Shown here: positions 1 to 6,720 of the stretch, piece after piece
Position numbering within the stretch: the stretch's first letter is position 1
How the letters are laid out: every line of letters begins with the position of its first letter
Assembly: GCA_042091035.1 (NCBI GenBank)
Contig: JBELIG010000137.1
Location: 1 to 8,523 of the forward strand
Length of the DNA: 8,523 nucleotides
Direction: 5' to 3'
Source: AM-2324 sp042091035
GTDB taxonomy: Bacteria; Bacteroidota; Bacteroidia; Chitinophagales; Saprospiraceae
Translations under genes and position numbers: made by a program
The notes under the pieces: generated by a model
The model's input: only the letters and a program-made list of their open reading frames with translations
Told to the model about the DNA's origin: nothing
The model's database searches: none

Positions 1-2
1 AA

Positions 3-1448
3 GTGGCAGAACTTTATAATGATAATCCAACTTTAGAGGGTTTAAAGAAAATGGACGAGGCAAGGCAGGGTGAGGTATTCAAAATGCCTGTCAGTGATAC
101 TGCAAGTAAATTGTTCTACATCGAGAGCTATGGCTGTCAGATGAATTTTAATGATTCGGAGGTTGTAGCATCTATTCTTGCAGAGGATGGCTTTGGTCCA
201 ACACGTAATATGGAAATTGCGGATTTAATCCTGATTAACACTTGTTCTATACGTGAAAAAGCAGAGGATACTGTTCGAAAACGTTTAAGAATATTTGATA
301 AACTTAAGAGAGAAAGAAAAGGCTTGGTCGTTGGTGTACTTGGTTGCATGGCTGAACGCCTTAAAAAGAAATTCTTAGAAGAGGAGAAATTAGTTGACAT
401 AGTGGTAGGACCTGATGCTTATAGAGATCTACCAAACTTGGTTGCTGGTGCAAATGATGGAGATAGAGGTGTGAATGTACTTTTATCAAGAGAAGAGACT
501 TATGCAGATATTAGCCCCCTAAGATTAGGTTCTAACGGTGTTTCTGCATTCATCTCAATTATGAGAGGATGTGATAATATGTGTTCCTTTTGTGTTGTTC
601 CTTTTACTAGAGGGCGCGAGCGCAGTCGAAACGCTTTTTCTGTAGTAGCAGAAGCACAAGATCTTGTAAATAAGGGGTACAAGGAGGTGACACTTCTGGG
701 GCAAAATGTAGATTCATATAAATGGGAGAATCCAGAAACTAAAGAACTTGTGAATTTTGCAGGTCTTCTTGAAATGGTTGCCCTAGTAAATACGGACTTA
801 AGGGTTCGATTTTCTACCTCGCACCCTAAAGATATTACAGACGAGGTGTTGTTTACTATGAAGAAGTATGAAAATATCTGTGAGTATATTCACCTTCCTG
901 TGCAGTCTGGTAATTCGAGAATTCTTGATAAAATGAATCGTACTTATGATCGAGAATGGTATAAGCAGAAGATAGATCGAATTTATGAAATCATGCCCGA
1001 TTGTGCTATTTCTTCTGATATTATAACTGGATTTTGTTCTGAGACGGAAGAAGAGCATCAAGATACGATGAGTATTATTGAATACTCAAATTATTCAATG
1101 TCTTACATGTTTTTCTACTCTGAGCGTCCGGGAACACTCGCTGCTAGAAAGTTTGAGGATGATATTCCTTTGGAAGTGAAGAAACGGAGGTTGAGTGATG
1201 TTATCCGAGTGCAAAATGCAATCTCCTTGAAGCTAAACCAAAAAGATATAGGGAAAGTATTTAAGGTGCTTATAGAGGGGGATTCTAAAAAATCTGATGC
1301 AGAATTTAAAGGAAGGAATTCACAGAATAAAATGCTCGTTTTCCCAAAAGAAAATGGACTTAAGGCAGGTGATTATACTTGGGTAAAGGTTGAGTCCGCA
1401 TCTTCTGCAACTCTGAAAGGACATATTGTGAAAAATCCATCAAACTAA
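3..1448 (+). CDS. miaB: MiaB, tRNA-2-methylthio-N6-dimethylallyladenosine synthase (5' end uncertain)
   Basis: Radical-SAM methylthiotransferase that converts i6A37 to ms2i6A37 in tRNAs reading UNN codons. The N-terminal UPF0004 domain has the three cysteines that hold the second 4Fe-4S cluster: C45 (ESYGCQMNFNDSE), C81 (INTCSIREKA) and C115 (VLGCMAE). The radical-SAM cluster is C190-x3-C194-x2-C197 (RGCDNMCSFC), followed by the family signature VVPFTRGRERSR. A C-terminal TRAM-type RNA-binding region spans about residues 415-478. The 481-residue reading starts at a GTG with only two bases before it, so the true start may lie upstream; the first in-frame ATG is residue 17. All catalytic motifs lie inside the window. 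MtaB and RimO paralogues are less likely because NTCSIREKAE and the post-cluster FTRGRERSR are MiaB-like. It is followed after 17 bp by the sigma-54 regulator, so co-transcription is likely. Confidence 0.96.
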   Translation: MAELYNDNPTLEGLKKMDEARQGEVFKMPVSDTASKLFYIESYGCQMNFNDSEVVASILAEDGFGPTRNMEIADLILINTCSIREKAEDTVRKRLRIFDKLKRERKGLVVGVLGCMAERLKKKFLEEEKLVDIVVGPDAYRDLPNLVAGANDGDRGVNVLLSREETYADISPLRLGSNGVSAFISIMRGCDNMCSFCVVPFTRGRERSRNAFSVVAEAQDLVNKGYKEVTLLGQNVDSYKWENPETKELVNFAGLLEMVALVNTDLRVRFSTSHPKDITDEVLFTMKKYENICEYIHLPVQSGNSRILDKMNRTYDREWYKQKIDRIYEIMPDCAISSDIITGFCSETEEEHQDTMSIIEYSNYSMSYMFFYSERPGTLAARKFEDDIPLEVKKRRLSDVIRVQNAISLKLNQKDIGKVFKVLIEGDSKKSDAEFKGRNSQNKMLVFPKENGLKAGDYTWVKVESASSATLKGHIVKNPSN

Positions 1449-1465
1449 ACTATTAGATTTTATTC

Positions 1466-2776
1466 ATGCAGAATCTTCAATCCATAAAACAACGCTTTGG
1501 GATTATTGGACGCTCTGAATTATTGGAGCGGGCACTAGGCATAGCTGTTCGTGTGGCAAATACAGATCTATCCGTATTGATTACTGGTGAAAGTGGTGTA
1601 GGTAAAGAGGTTTTTTCCAAGATCATTCATAGTCTATCACAGAGAAAGCACAATGGGTTTATTGCAATAAATTGTGGAGCCATTCCAGAAGGGACAATAA
1701 ATTCAGAACTGTTTGGTCATGATAAAGGCGCTTTTACTGGAGCTACTGCAGATCGTAAAGGATACTTCGAAACAGTAAATGGAGGTACTATATTTTTAGA
1801 TGAGATTGGCGAGATGCCCTTAGATACCCAAGCCTATTTGCTTAGAATATTGGAGAGTGGTGAATATATCAAAGTAGGATCTTCTAAAGTACTAAAGACA
1901 GATGTTCGTATTGTTGCTGCTACTAATGTAAATCTTCAAGATAAAATTAAGGCAGGAAAATTTAGAGAAGACCTTTTTTATAGATTGAATACAATTCATA
2001 TACCTGTTCCTGCTCTCAAAGAAAGGAGAGAAGATATAAATCTGTTATTTAGAAAATTTGCTTCAGACTTTTCTGAGAAATACCGATCAGAGGTTGTGCG
2101 CTTAGATGAAGATGCAAGCAAGGTCCTAAAGAATTTTAGGTGGCCGGGCAATATCCGTGAACTACGTAATCTTGCTGAACAGATTTCTGTTATGTCTGAA
2201 AAAAGGATGGTTGACGCGGAAGCACTTCGAGATATTGCACCACAACTTTTTAAGCATAATCTGCCAATGATGCAGTCTTCTGAGAAAGGAGATAGTGGAA
2301 TAGCGGATATGAATGAGCGAGAAATTCTTTATAAGTTGCTTTTTGATATGAAGAATGACTTAGCTTATGTCAAGAATTTAATTTCTGATCTAATACGAGA
2401 GAATAATCTTAAAGTGGAGGACATAGAGCGTCTGCGCCAATTTGGCCTTCCTGCTCCGACGTCAAATGATTTACGATCCTCAACAGATCCTGTGAATTTA
2501 AATACGGATTTCAATTCTAAACCACCTGTTGAGGAATTCGTTATTGACAATCCCGTAAACGAAGAACCTACTTTTATAATTCACGAATCCTCAGAAGAAG
2601 ATTTTCATCCCTCTGAAGAATATGATGAGAACCTATCCATTGAGGATATGGAGAAATCTTTTATTACAAAGGCATTAAAAAAGCACAGGGGAAAAAGGAA
2701 AGAAGCTGCTTTTGAACTTGGTATCTCCGAGCGAACACTTTATCGCAAGATCAAGCAATATGAAATTCAGGAATAA
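1466..2776 (+). CDS. Sigma-54-dependent transcriptional activator (enhancer-binding protein) without a receiver domain
   Basis: Hexameric AAA+ ATPase that opens RpoN-RNA polymerase promoter complexes. The AAA+ domain begins almost at the N terminus: Walker A GESGVGKE (41-48), the sigma-54-contacting loop GAFTGA (88-93), Walker B FLDEIGE with D112/E113, sensor I around RIVAATN (148-154), arginine fingers R167 and R173 (FREDLFYRLN), and sensor II WPGNIRELRN (226-235). A Fis-type helix-turn-helix occupies about 395-436 (AAFELGISERTLYRKIKQY). Between them, residues 283-325 look helical or coiled-coil (NEREILYKLLFDMKNDL), and 345-395 is an acidic, Pro/Ser-rich, probably disordered linker. There is no phospho-receiver, PAS or GAF domain, so activity may be set by abundance, a partner protein, or the helical segment. 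From general knowledge, a regulator of this type next to miaB recurs in Bacteroidota; its targets cannot be read from this window. Start ATG lies 17 bp after miaB. Confidence 0.94.
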   Translation: MQNLQSIKQRFGIIGRSELLERALGIAVRVANTDLSVLITGESGVGKEVFSKIIHSLSQRKHNGFIAINCGAIPEGTINSELFGHDKGAFTGATADRKGYFETVNGGTIFLDEIGEMPLDTQAYLLRILESGEYIKVGSSKVLKTDVRIVAATNVNLQDKIKAGKFREDLFYRLNTIHIPVPALKERREDINLLFRKFASDFSEKYRSEVVRLDEDASKVLKNFRWPGNIRELRNLAEQISVMSEKRMVDAEALRDIAPQLFKHNLPMMQSSEKGDSGIADMNEREILYKLLFDMKNDLAYVKNLISDLIRENNLKVEDIERLRQFGLPAPTSNDLRSSTDPVNLNTDFNSKPPVEEFVIDNPVNEEPTFIIHESSEEDFHPSEEYDENLSIEDMEKSFITKALKKHRGKRKEAAFELGISERTLYRKIKQYEIQE

Positions 2777-2787
2777 GCAATCCTAAT

Positions 2788-3315
2788 ATGCGAAAATTAA
2801 AGCTTACAGAGTTAAACAGATTAAGTTTAGAAGAATATAAGTCAAAGGCTAAGCAACCTTTAGTTCTTGTAATGGATAATATACGTTCAGGCTTGAATAT
2901 AGGTTCTGCATTTCGAGTGGCTGATTGCTTTGCATTAGAGCGCATAGTACTTTGTGGAATAAGCCAGACACCACCGCATCGAGAAATTATGCGATCTGCA
3001 ATTGGTGCCGAACAATCTGTAGATTGGTCCTACGAAAAAGATACAGCAGAAGCTTTAAAATCTCTTAAAGAACAAGGATATCAGATAGTAGGCGTCGAGC
3101 AAACTACGACATCCATTCCGCTTTCTAACTTTGAGTGGTCAGGTGAAAAACCGATTGCGCTTGTATTGGGTAATGAGGTCAAGGGTGTGAGTGATACAGC
3201 CTTAGAGTACTTAGACCTATGCTTAGAAGTGCCACAACAAGGCACGAAGCATTCTCTAAATGTAGCCGTTTGTACAGGTATAGTAGTTTACGACCTTATC
3301 AGACGCATTCAATAA
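2788..3315 (+). CDS. TrmH/SpoU-family RNA 2'-O-ribose methyltransferase
   Basis: SPOUT-superfamily, SAM-dependent 2'-O-methyltransferase acting on tRNA or rRNA. The 175-residue protein is a bare catalytic domain with the three SpoU motifs: motif 1 around DNIRSGLNIGSAFRVAD (30-46) with the conserved N37 and catalytic-type R43; motif 2 IALVLGNEVKGVS (123-135) with the GNE of the knotted SAM site; motif 3 VPQQGTKHSLNVAVCTGIV (148-166) with the SLNVA loop. There is no N-terminal L30e-like RNA-binding domain as in RlmB and TsnR. The length resembles TrmL or a minimal TrmH, but the target nucleotide cannot be decided from sequence alone. The start ATG lies 11 bp after the sigma-54 regulator's stop, so it is probably the last gene of the miaB operon; a hairpin terminator follows its stop directly. 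Confidence 0.9.
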   Translation: MRKLKLTELNRLSLEEYKSKAKQPLVLVMDNIRSGLNIGSAFRVADCFALERIVLCGISQTPPHREIMRSAIGAEQSVDWSYEKDTAEALKSLKEQGYQIVGVEQTTTSIPLSNFEWSGEKPIALVLGNEVKGVSDTALEYLDLCLEVPQQGTKHSLNVAVCTGIVVYDLIRRIQ

Positions 3316-3350
3316 AAAAAGCAATTCTTAATAGAATTGCTCTTTTATTA
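3313..3350. terminator. Bidirectional intrinsic terminator between convergent trmH-like and MBL genes
   Basis: A perfect 8-bp stem, GCAATTCT (3321-3328) with AGAATTGC (3333-3340), closes a TAAT loop. It has an A7 run on the left (3314-3320) and a T-rich stretch on the right (3341-3349). On the plus strand it follows the methyltransferase stop by 5 bp. On the minus strand it follows the metallo-hydrolase stop by 7 bp and ends in seven U residues, so it can serve both genes. Confidence 0.85.
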
Positions 3351-4187
3351 CCAATTGAATACCCTATCAATAATTATTCTTCCTCGGTCATTCTTTTTGA
3401 CTGTACAGACTTCATTGTTTGCATCGTGTTCTAAAAAGAGATTCCACTTTCCTTCCAATGCACCAAAAGCAAGATCTTCTTTTTCTTTTAAGGAATCCAA
3501 AGGCCTGATATCATAACTCATTACATAGGGTAGTCCTATATGATGAATAGAGGGCAGAAGGTCAGCACAAAATACTAAAGGTCCCCGTTCAGTTTCAGCG
3601 TGAAGGATCATCATGGCTTCTGTGTGGCCATACGTAAATCGTACACTCAACTTATCCATCCATTGCACTGGAGCTTTTTGTACATCAATGAATTGGAGCT
3701 TCCCACTTTCTTTTAGAGGGACAAAGTTTTCCTTTAAAAAAGATGCTCGCTCTCGCATATTGGGTTCCATAGCCCAATTCCATTGTTTTTCATTGGACCA
3801 ATATGTTGCGTTTGGAAAGGTGTTTTTGAACCTGCCTTTTTCATCTATATAGACTGCACCACCTACATGATCAAAGTGAAGGTGGGTAAGAAATACGTCG
3901 GTGATTTCTTCTGGGTTGATATTACTTTCGAGTAAAGATCCCATAAGGTCCATGTCACCATGTGGTTCAAAGTGAGATCTAAATTTGTCATCCTGCTTAT
4001 TCCCAATCCCTGTGTCAACCAGGATCTTTCGATCCCCGTGTTCGATAAGGATTGACCTAGTCGCCCAGGTAACCATATTGTTCTCATCTGATTCGATGAT
4101 TTTTCCCCACATTTTTTTAGGAACTACTCCAAACATTGCTCCTCCGTCAAGTTTGAATAATCCGGCATGTACGACGCTAATCTTCAT
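3348..4187 (-). CDS. MBL-fold metallo-hydrolase (lactonase-like)
   Basis: Cytoplasmic metallo-beta-lactamase-fold hydrolase of 279 residues with no signal peptide. The dinuclear metal site is complete: H102-L-H104-F-D106-H107 (THLHFDH), H188 (YGHTE), bridging D209 (FCADLLPS) and H254 (FLEHD). An earlier conserved strand reads ILVDTGIGNK (55-64). This ligand order (HxHxDH, H, D, H) is that of the AHL-lactonase / methyl-parathion-hydrolase-like group rather than of glyoxalase II or RNase Z. The substrate is unknown, and lactonase activity is only a possibility. Its ATG directly follows the ribH stop (TAAATG on the coding strand), so it is very probably co-transcribed and translationally coupled with ribH. 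It ends in the shared terminator. Another possibility is a general ester or phosphoester hydrolase; the fold is certain, the reaction is not. Confidence 0.87.
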   Translation of the reverse strand: MKISVVHAGLFKLDGGAMFGVVPKKMWGKIIESDENNMVTWATRSILIEHGDRKILVDTGIGNKQDDKFRSHFEPHGDMDLMGSLLESNINPEEITDVFLTHLHFDHVGGAVYIDEKGRFKNTFPNATYWSNEKQWNWAMEPNMRERASFLKENFVPLKESGKLQFIDVQKAPVQWMDKLSVRFTYGHTEAMMILHAETERGPLVFCADLLPSIHHIGLPYVMSYDIRPLDSLKEKEDLAFGALEGKWNLFLEHDANNEVCTVKKNDRGRIIIDRVFNW

Positions 4188-4703
4188 TTAGAATCCGATT
4201 TTTGTGTTCTGAGACTTTGAGCTTTTTTTGAGTTCAGCCATACGGATGGCTGTGATTGCTGCTTCAATACCTTTGTTACCATACTTTCCACCAGCGCGGT
4301 CGACCGCTTGCTGGTGATCATTTGGAGTAAGTAAGCCAAAAGTACACGGTACTCCAGAGTTAAGACCTAAATTGGTTAAGCCAAGTGCTACAGCATTATT
4401 AATATATTCGTTATGGCTTGTCTCTCCTTTGATTACACAACCCAAGCCAATGACTGCATCCACTTTGTGGTTAGCAATCAAAAACCGTGCGCCTTGCGGT
4501 AATTCAAATGCTCCTGGCACTTGTATAAGATGTATGTTTTCTTCTTTTGCTCCGTGCTTTAGAAGTGTCTCAAGAGCACCTTGATATAGTGCATGCGTGA
4601 TATCTTCGTTCCAATCTGCTACAACAAAGCCAAAGCTGTAAGAAGCTAAGGATGGAATCTGTTCTTCCTTGTATACAGATAGATTTTTTAAACTTGATGC
4701 CAT
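4188..4703 (-). CDS. ribH: 6,7-dimethyl-8-ribityllumazine synthase
   Basis: Condenses 5-amino-6-ribitylamino-uracil with 3,4-dihydroxy-2-butanone-4-phosphate to give 6,7-dimethyl-8-ribityllumazine, the penultimate riboflavin step; the family usually forms pentamers or 60-mers. Signatures over 171 residues: VVADWNEDIT (27-36, with the substrate-stacking aromatic as W31), VPGAFELPQGA (62-72), GCVIKGETSHNEYI (88-101) with catalytic-type H97, and FGLLTPNDHQQAVDRAGGK (122-140) with phosphate-binding-type R136. The open frame extends 61 codons upstream, but that part overlaps the TPR gene and crosses a hairpin, and it does not resemble RibH. ATG at 4703 (MASSLKNLS) gives the normal family length. 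No Shine-Dalgarno sequence precedes it. The stop abuts the next gene's ATG with no gap. Other riboflavin genes are not in the window. Confidence 0.96.
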   Translation of the reverse strand: MASSLKNLSVYKEEQIPSLASYSFGFVVADWNEDITHALYQGALETLLKHGAKEENIHLIQVPGAFELPQGARFLIANHKVDAVIGLGCVIKGETSHNEYINNAVALGLTNLGLNSGVPCTFGLLTPNDHQQAVDRAGGKYGNKGIEAAITAIRMAELKKSSKSQNTKIGF

Positions 4704-4717
4704 AGTGTTTAAATTTA

Positions 4718-4751
4718 AAAACCCATCAGGCGTAAGGGCTTGATGGGTTTT
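4718..4751 (-). terminator. Hairpin with short U-run between the TPR gene and ribH (terminator or attenuator)
   Basis: On the minus strand an 11-bp perfect stem, AAAACCCATCA (4751-4741) with TGATGGGTTTT (4728-4718), can gain two inner G-C pairs past an A-C mismatch. It runs into TTTTTAAATTT. It lies 22 bp after the TPR gene stop and ends only 14 nt before the ribH ATG. Its form is that of an intrinsic terminator for the TPR gene, but its place implies partial read-through into ribH or control of ribH. Confidence 0.75.
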
Positions 4752-4773
4752 ATATATAATGTTTGGAGAGATT

Positions 4774-5451
4774 TTACAATCTAGCCAAATATTTTTCTGC
4801 GTTTGCAAGTTGAGCTGAATTTGGAAAATCAGATACAACTTCTTGGTAAGCTGCTTTTGCAGCATCCATATTGCCTTGCTTCTCACTTAGAAGACCTAGA
4901 CGAATTAGATAAATAGGAGTTAGTGATTCTATTGATCCTGCTTTAGAAGCTTTTCCGTATTCAGACAAAGCTTTGTCGAATTGGCCAAGCTCTGAATAGC
5001 AATCTCCAAGTGTTCCATGTTTCATGATAGAAAGAAGGTCCCCATCATTTTTAACCTTAGAAAGAATGTCAGCAGCTGTTTGGTAGTCTCCTTGTTTCAT
5101 GTAAGAAATACCTCTATAATAGTTTGCTACATTTTTTGAGTCAGTCCCATACTCATTAACGAATTGGTTAAGACCAAGTTCGCCCACGAATGGTTCAGTT
5201 AGAGCTAGATTAAATGAATCTTTAGTGAATTGCTCCTCAGCTTTGTACATCGCTGCAAGCGCTTTATCTTGTTTTCCAGGAAGAATCATTCCCTTGTATA
5301 TAACGAAAATTCCAAATATTGCAACTAATGCAACAATAACACCGAATACTGCAAGTTGATTCTTTTCAACAAAGGTCTGTGCTTTGTCTCTAGTCTCTAC
5401 CAAGTCAATTAGTACTTCGTTTTCGTTTTGTTTTTTCTTTCTCTTTGCCAT
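4774..5451 (-). CDS. Membrane-anchored tetratricopeptide-repeat protein (YfgM-like architecture)
   Basis: A 225-residue protein with a Lys-rich cytoplasmic N terminus (MAKRKKKQ), one hydrophobic segment at about 33-52 (LAVFGVIVALVAIFGIFVIY), and then helical repeats from about 64 to the end. Clear TPR-like units include 106-134 (VANYYRGISYMKQGDYQTAA), 144-170 (HGTLGDCYSELGQFDKALSEY) and 178-210 (IYLIRLGLLSEKQGNMDAAK). A single N-terminal anchor plus periplasmic-side TPRs matches the YfgM group, which in E. coli is an accessory to SecYEG and periplasmic chaperones; that role here is inference. From general knowledge, a TPR gene of this type near recF and ribH is common in Bacteroidota. It has a good promoter just upstream and a hairpin just downstream. 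No catalytic motif is visible. Confidence 0.85.
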   Translation of the reverse strand: MAKRKKKQNENEVLIDLVETRDKAQTFVEKNQLAVFGVIVALVAIFGIFVIYKGMILPGKQDKALAAMYKAEEQFTKDSFNLALTEPFVGELGLNQFVNEYGTDSKNVANYYRGISYMKQGDYQTAADILSKVKNDGDLLSIMKHGTLGDCYSELGQFDKALSEYGKASKAGSIESLTPIYLIRLGLLSEKQGNMDAAKAAYQEVVSDFPNSAQLANAEKYLARL

Positions 5452-5478
5452 AATATAAATCTTACAAAAGTGGTTTTT

Positions 5479-5515
5479 AACCTCGCAAAAATAATTAAAT
5501 CTATAACTTAATCAA
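5479..5515 (-). promoter_or_regulatory. Bacteroidota-type promoter of the TPR gene
   Basis: On the minus strand, TTG (5515-5513) is followed by exactly 19 nt and then TATTTTTG (5493-5486), a perfect match to the Bacteroidota -33/-7 consensus (TTG and TAnnTTTG). Transcription would start near 5480, giving a leader of about 28 nt before the ATG at 5451. It lies in the 82-bp gap after pdhA, which suggests that the TPR gene is not dependent on pdhA transcription. Confidence 0.65.
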
Positions 5516-5533
5516 GGATGATTTAATTTTTTA

Positions 5534-6583
5534 TTAGTCTTTTATGAATGGATAGTCTTCTTGCATATAATTATCCGTGTATAATTCAGATGGATCAGGG
5601 TATTCTCCTGCTTCTGCGTATGCTACTGCGTCGTCAATTTCCTTCTTAATCATATCCTTGATTGCTTTGATTGCCTCAGGTGTTGCAATGCCCCCATCAA
5701 CAATCTTTGCTTCTAGGACTTTCACAGGATCTTTTTCTTTATATTCTGCAACTTCTTCTTTTGATCTGTACTTCCCTGGATCAGATACCGAGTGTCCTTT
5801 AAATCTGTAGGTTCTGATTTCTAAGTAGTAAGGTCCATTACCAGCGCGAATATGTTCAGCTGCTGCCATTACTGCATTGTATACAGCTTCTGGATCCATA
5901 CCATCTACTGATGCTGAGGGCATATCATAGGATAAACCTAGTTTTACCATATCAGTTACATTAGATGTACGAGAAGTTGATGTACCCATAGCATAACCAT
6001 TATTCTCACAAACAAACAGTGCAGGAATATCCCAAGCCATTGCCATATTAAATGCTTCATGCAATGCACCCTGACGAGCTGCTCCATCTCCAAACATAGT
6101 TACACAAAGATTATCTGTGCCTTTATATTTTTCAGCAAAAGCGATACCTGCACCAATTGGAATTTGAGCGCCCACAATACCATTACCACCAAAGTAATTA
6201 TGTTCAGCTGAGAAGAAGTGCATAGAACCACCTTTACCTTTGTTGATACCGTTGGATTTACCCATTAGCTCAGCCATAGCTTTGTTAGTTGGTATTCCAC
6301 GACCGATTGCTGTACCATGCTGTCTATAGGCAGTAACAAGATTATCTTCTCTACGAAGCGCAGATTCCATACCTGCTGTAATTGCTTCTTGACCGATATA
6401 GACATGGCAAAAACCACGAATTTTTTGCTGACCATAGAGCATTAGTGCTCGTTCCTCAAACTTTCGAATACGCAACATGGTTTCATACCACTGCATATAC
6501 ATTTCATTGCTGATAACAGCCTTTTTCGCTCTTGTCGAACGCTTTTTTGCCGTAGGCTTTACTTTCTTAGTCGCTTGCTCCAT
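5534..6583 (-). CDS. pdhA: Pyruvate dehydrogenase E1 component, alpha subunit
   Basis: Thiamine-diphosphate-dependent E1 alpha of the pyruvate dehydrogenase complex, which decarboxylates pyruvate and passes the acetyl group to lipoyl-E2. The ThDP/Mg motif runs from G165-D-G167 (FGDGAARQGALHEAF) to N194-N195 (VCENNGYAMG). Other E1 alpha marks are IRGFCHVYIGQEAITAG (55-71), the AYRQHG loop (85-90), GKGGSMHFF (116-124), and the conserved loop RFKGHSVSDPGKYRSKEE (260-277) with H263 and the serines that are phosphorylated in mitochondrial homologues. Length 349 suits PdhA; a branched-chain 2-oxoacid E1 alpha is less likely given GKGGSMH and the loop sequence. The first 21 residues are Lys/Arg/Thr-rich and look disordered. 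E1 beta, E2 and E3 are not adjacent, so the complex must be completed from elsewhere. It is transcribed divergently from recF. Confidence 0.95.
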   Translation of the reverse strand: MEQATKKVKPTAKKRSTRAKKAVISNEMYMQWYETMLRIRKFEERALMLYGQQKIRGFCHVYIGQEAITAGMESALRREDNLVTAYRQHGTAIGRGIPTNKAMAELMGKSNGINKGKGGSMHFFSAEHNYFGGNGIVGAQIPIGAGIAFAEKYKGTDNLCVTMFGDGAARQGALHEAFNMAMAWDIPALFVCENNGYAMGTSTSRTSNVTDMVKLGLSYDMPSASVDGMDPEAVYNAVMAAAEHIRAGNGPYYLEIRTYRFKGHSVSDPGKYRSKEEVAEYKEKDPVKVLEAKIVDGGIATPEAIKAIKDMIKKEIDDAVAYAEAGEYPDPSELYTDNYMQEDYPFIKD

Positions 6584-6615
6584 AACTATGAATAGTATTT
6601 TGATTTTGCTTTATG

Positions 6616-6645
6616 CAAATTTACAAAATTAACGCGCCAAAGATA
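6616..6645 (-). promoter_or_regulatory. Candidate pdhA promoter region with three TAnnTTTG motifs
   Basis: Three exact matches to the Bacteroidota -7 element lie on the minus strand upstream of pdhA: TATCTTTG (6645-6638), TAATTTTG (6631-6624) and TAAATTTG (6623-6616). None has a TTG at the usual distance of about 19 nt, so which one is used is uncertain, and chance matches in AT-rich DNA are possible. Confidence 0.4.
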
Positions 6646-6671
6646 CATTTAAAATGCTTCTTTTACCTAAA

Positions 6672-6704
6672 TTGTCATACTTCCTATTAATAAAATTACT
6701 TTTC
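6672..6704 (+). promoter_or_regulatory. Possible recF promoter
   Basis: TTG (6672-6674), a 22-nt spacer and TACTTTTC (6697-6704; seven of eight to TAnnTTTG) form a weak Bacteroidota-type promoter. It would put the transcript start about 10 nt before the recF TTG codon, giving a very short leader. This is tentative because the spacer is long and the last base of the -7 element differs. Confidence 0.28.
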
Positions 6705-6720
6705 ATTAAAACCTGCTCAC

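Noticed and set aside
3219..3434. 71-codon plus-strand frame across the trmH-like/MBL junction
   Set aside because: It is a shadow of the methyltransferase and metallo-hydrolase genes and crosses the terminator; composition is not protein-like.
3863..4087. Minus-strand frame inside the metallo-hydrolase gene
   Set aside because: It is an alternative frame of a gene with a full set of metal ligands; no independent support.
4704..4773. FMN riboswitch upstream of ribH
   Set aside because: The 70-bp gap is too short for the conserved six-helix RFN element and lacks its conserved blocks; only a simple hairpin is present.
4704..4886. N-terminal 61-codon extension of the ribH frame
   Set aside because: It overlaps the end of the TPR gene on the same strand in another frame, crosses the hairpin, and has no resemblance to RibH; the ATG at 4703 gives normal length.
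5503..5533. Small hairpin after pdhA (AATCA-TCCT-TGATT on the minus strand)
   Set aside because: The stem is only 5 bp and AT-rich, with no U-run after it; too weak to call a terminator.
5577..5810. Plus-strand frame opposite pdhA
   Set aside because: Antisense shadow of a strongly conserved gene, Ser/Ala-rich, with no motif.
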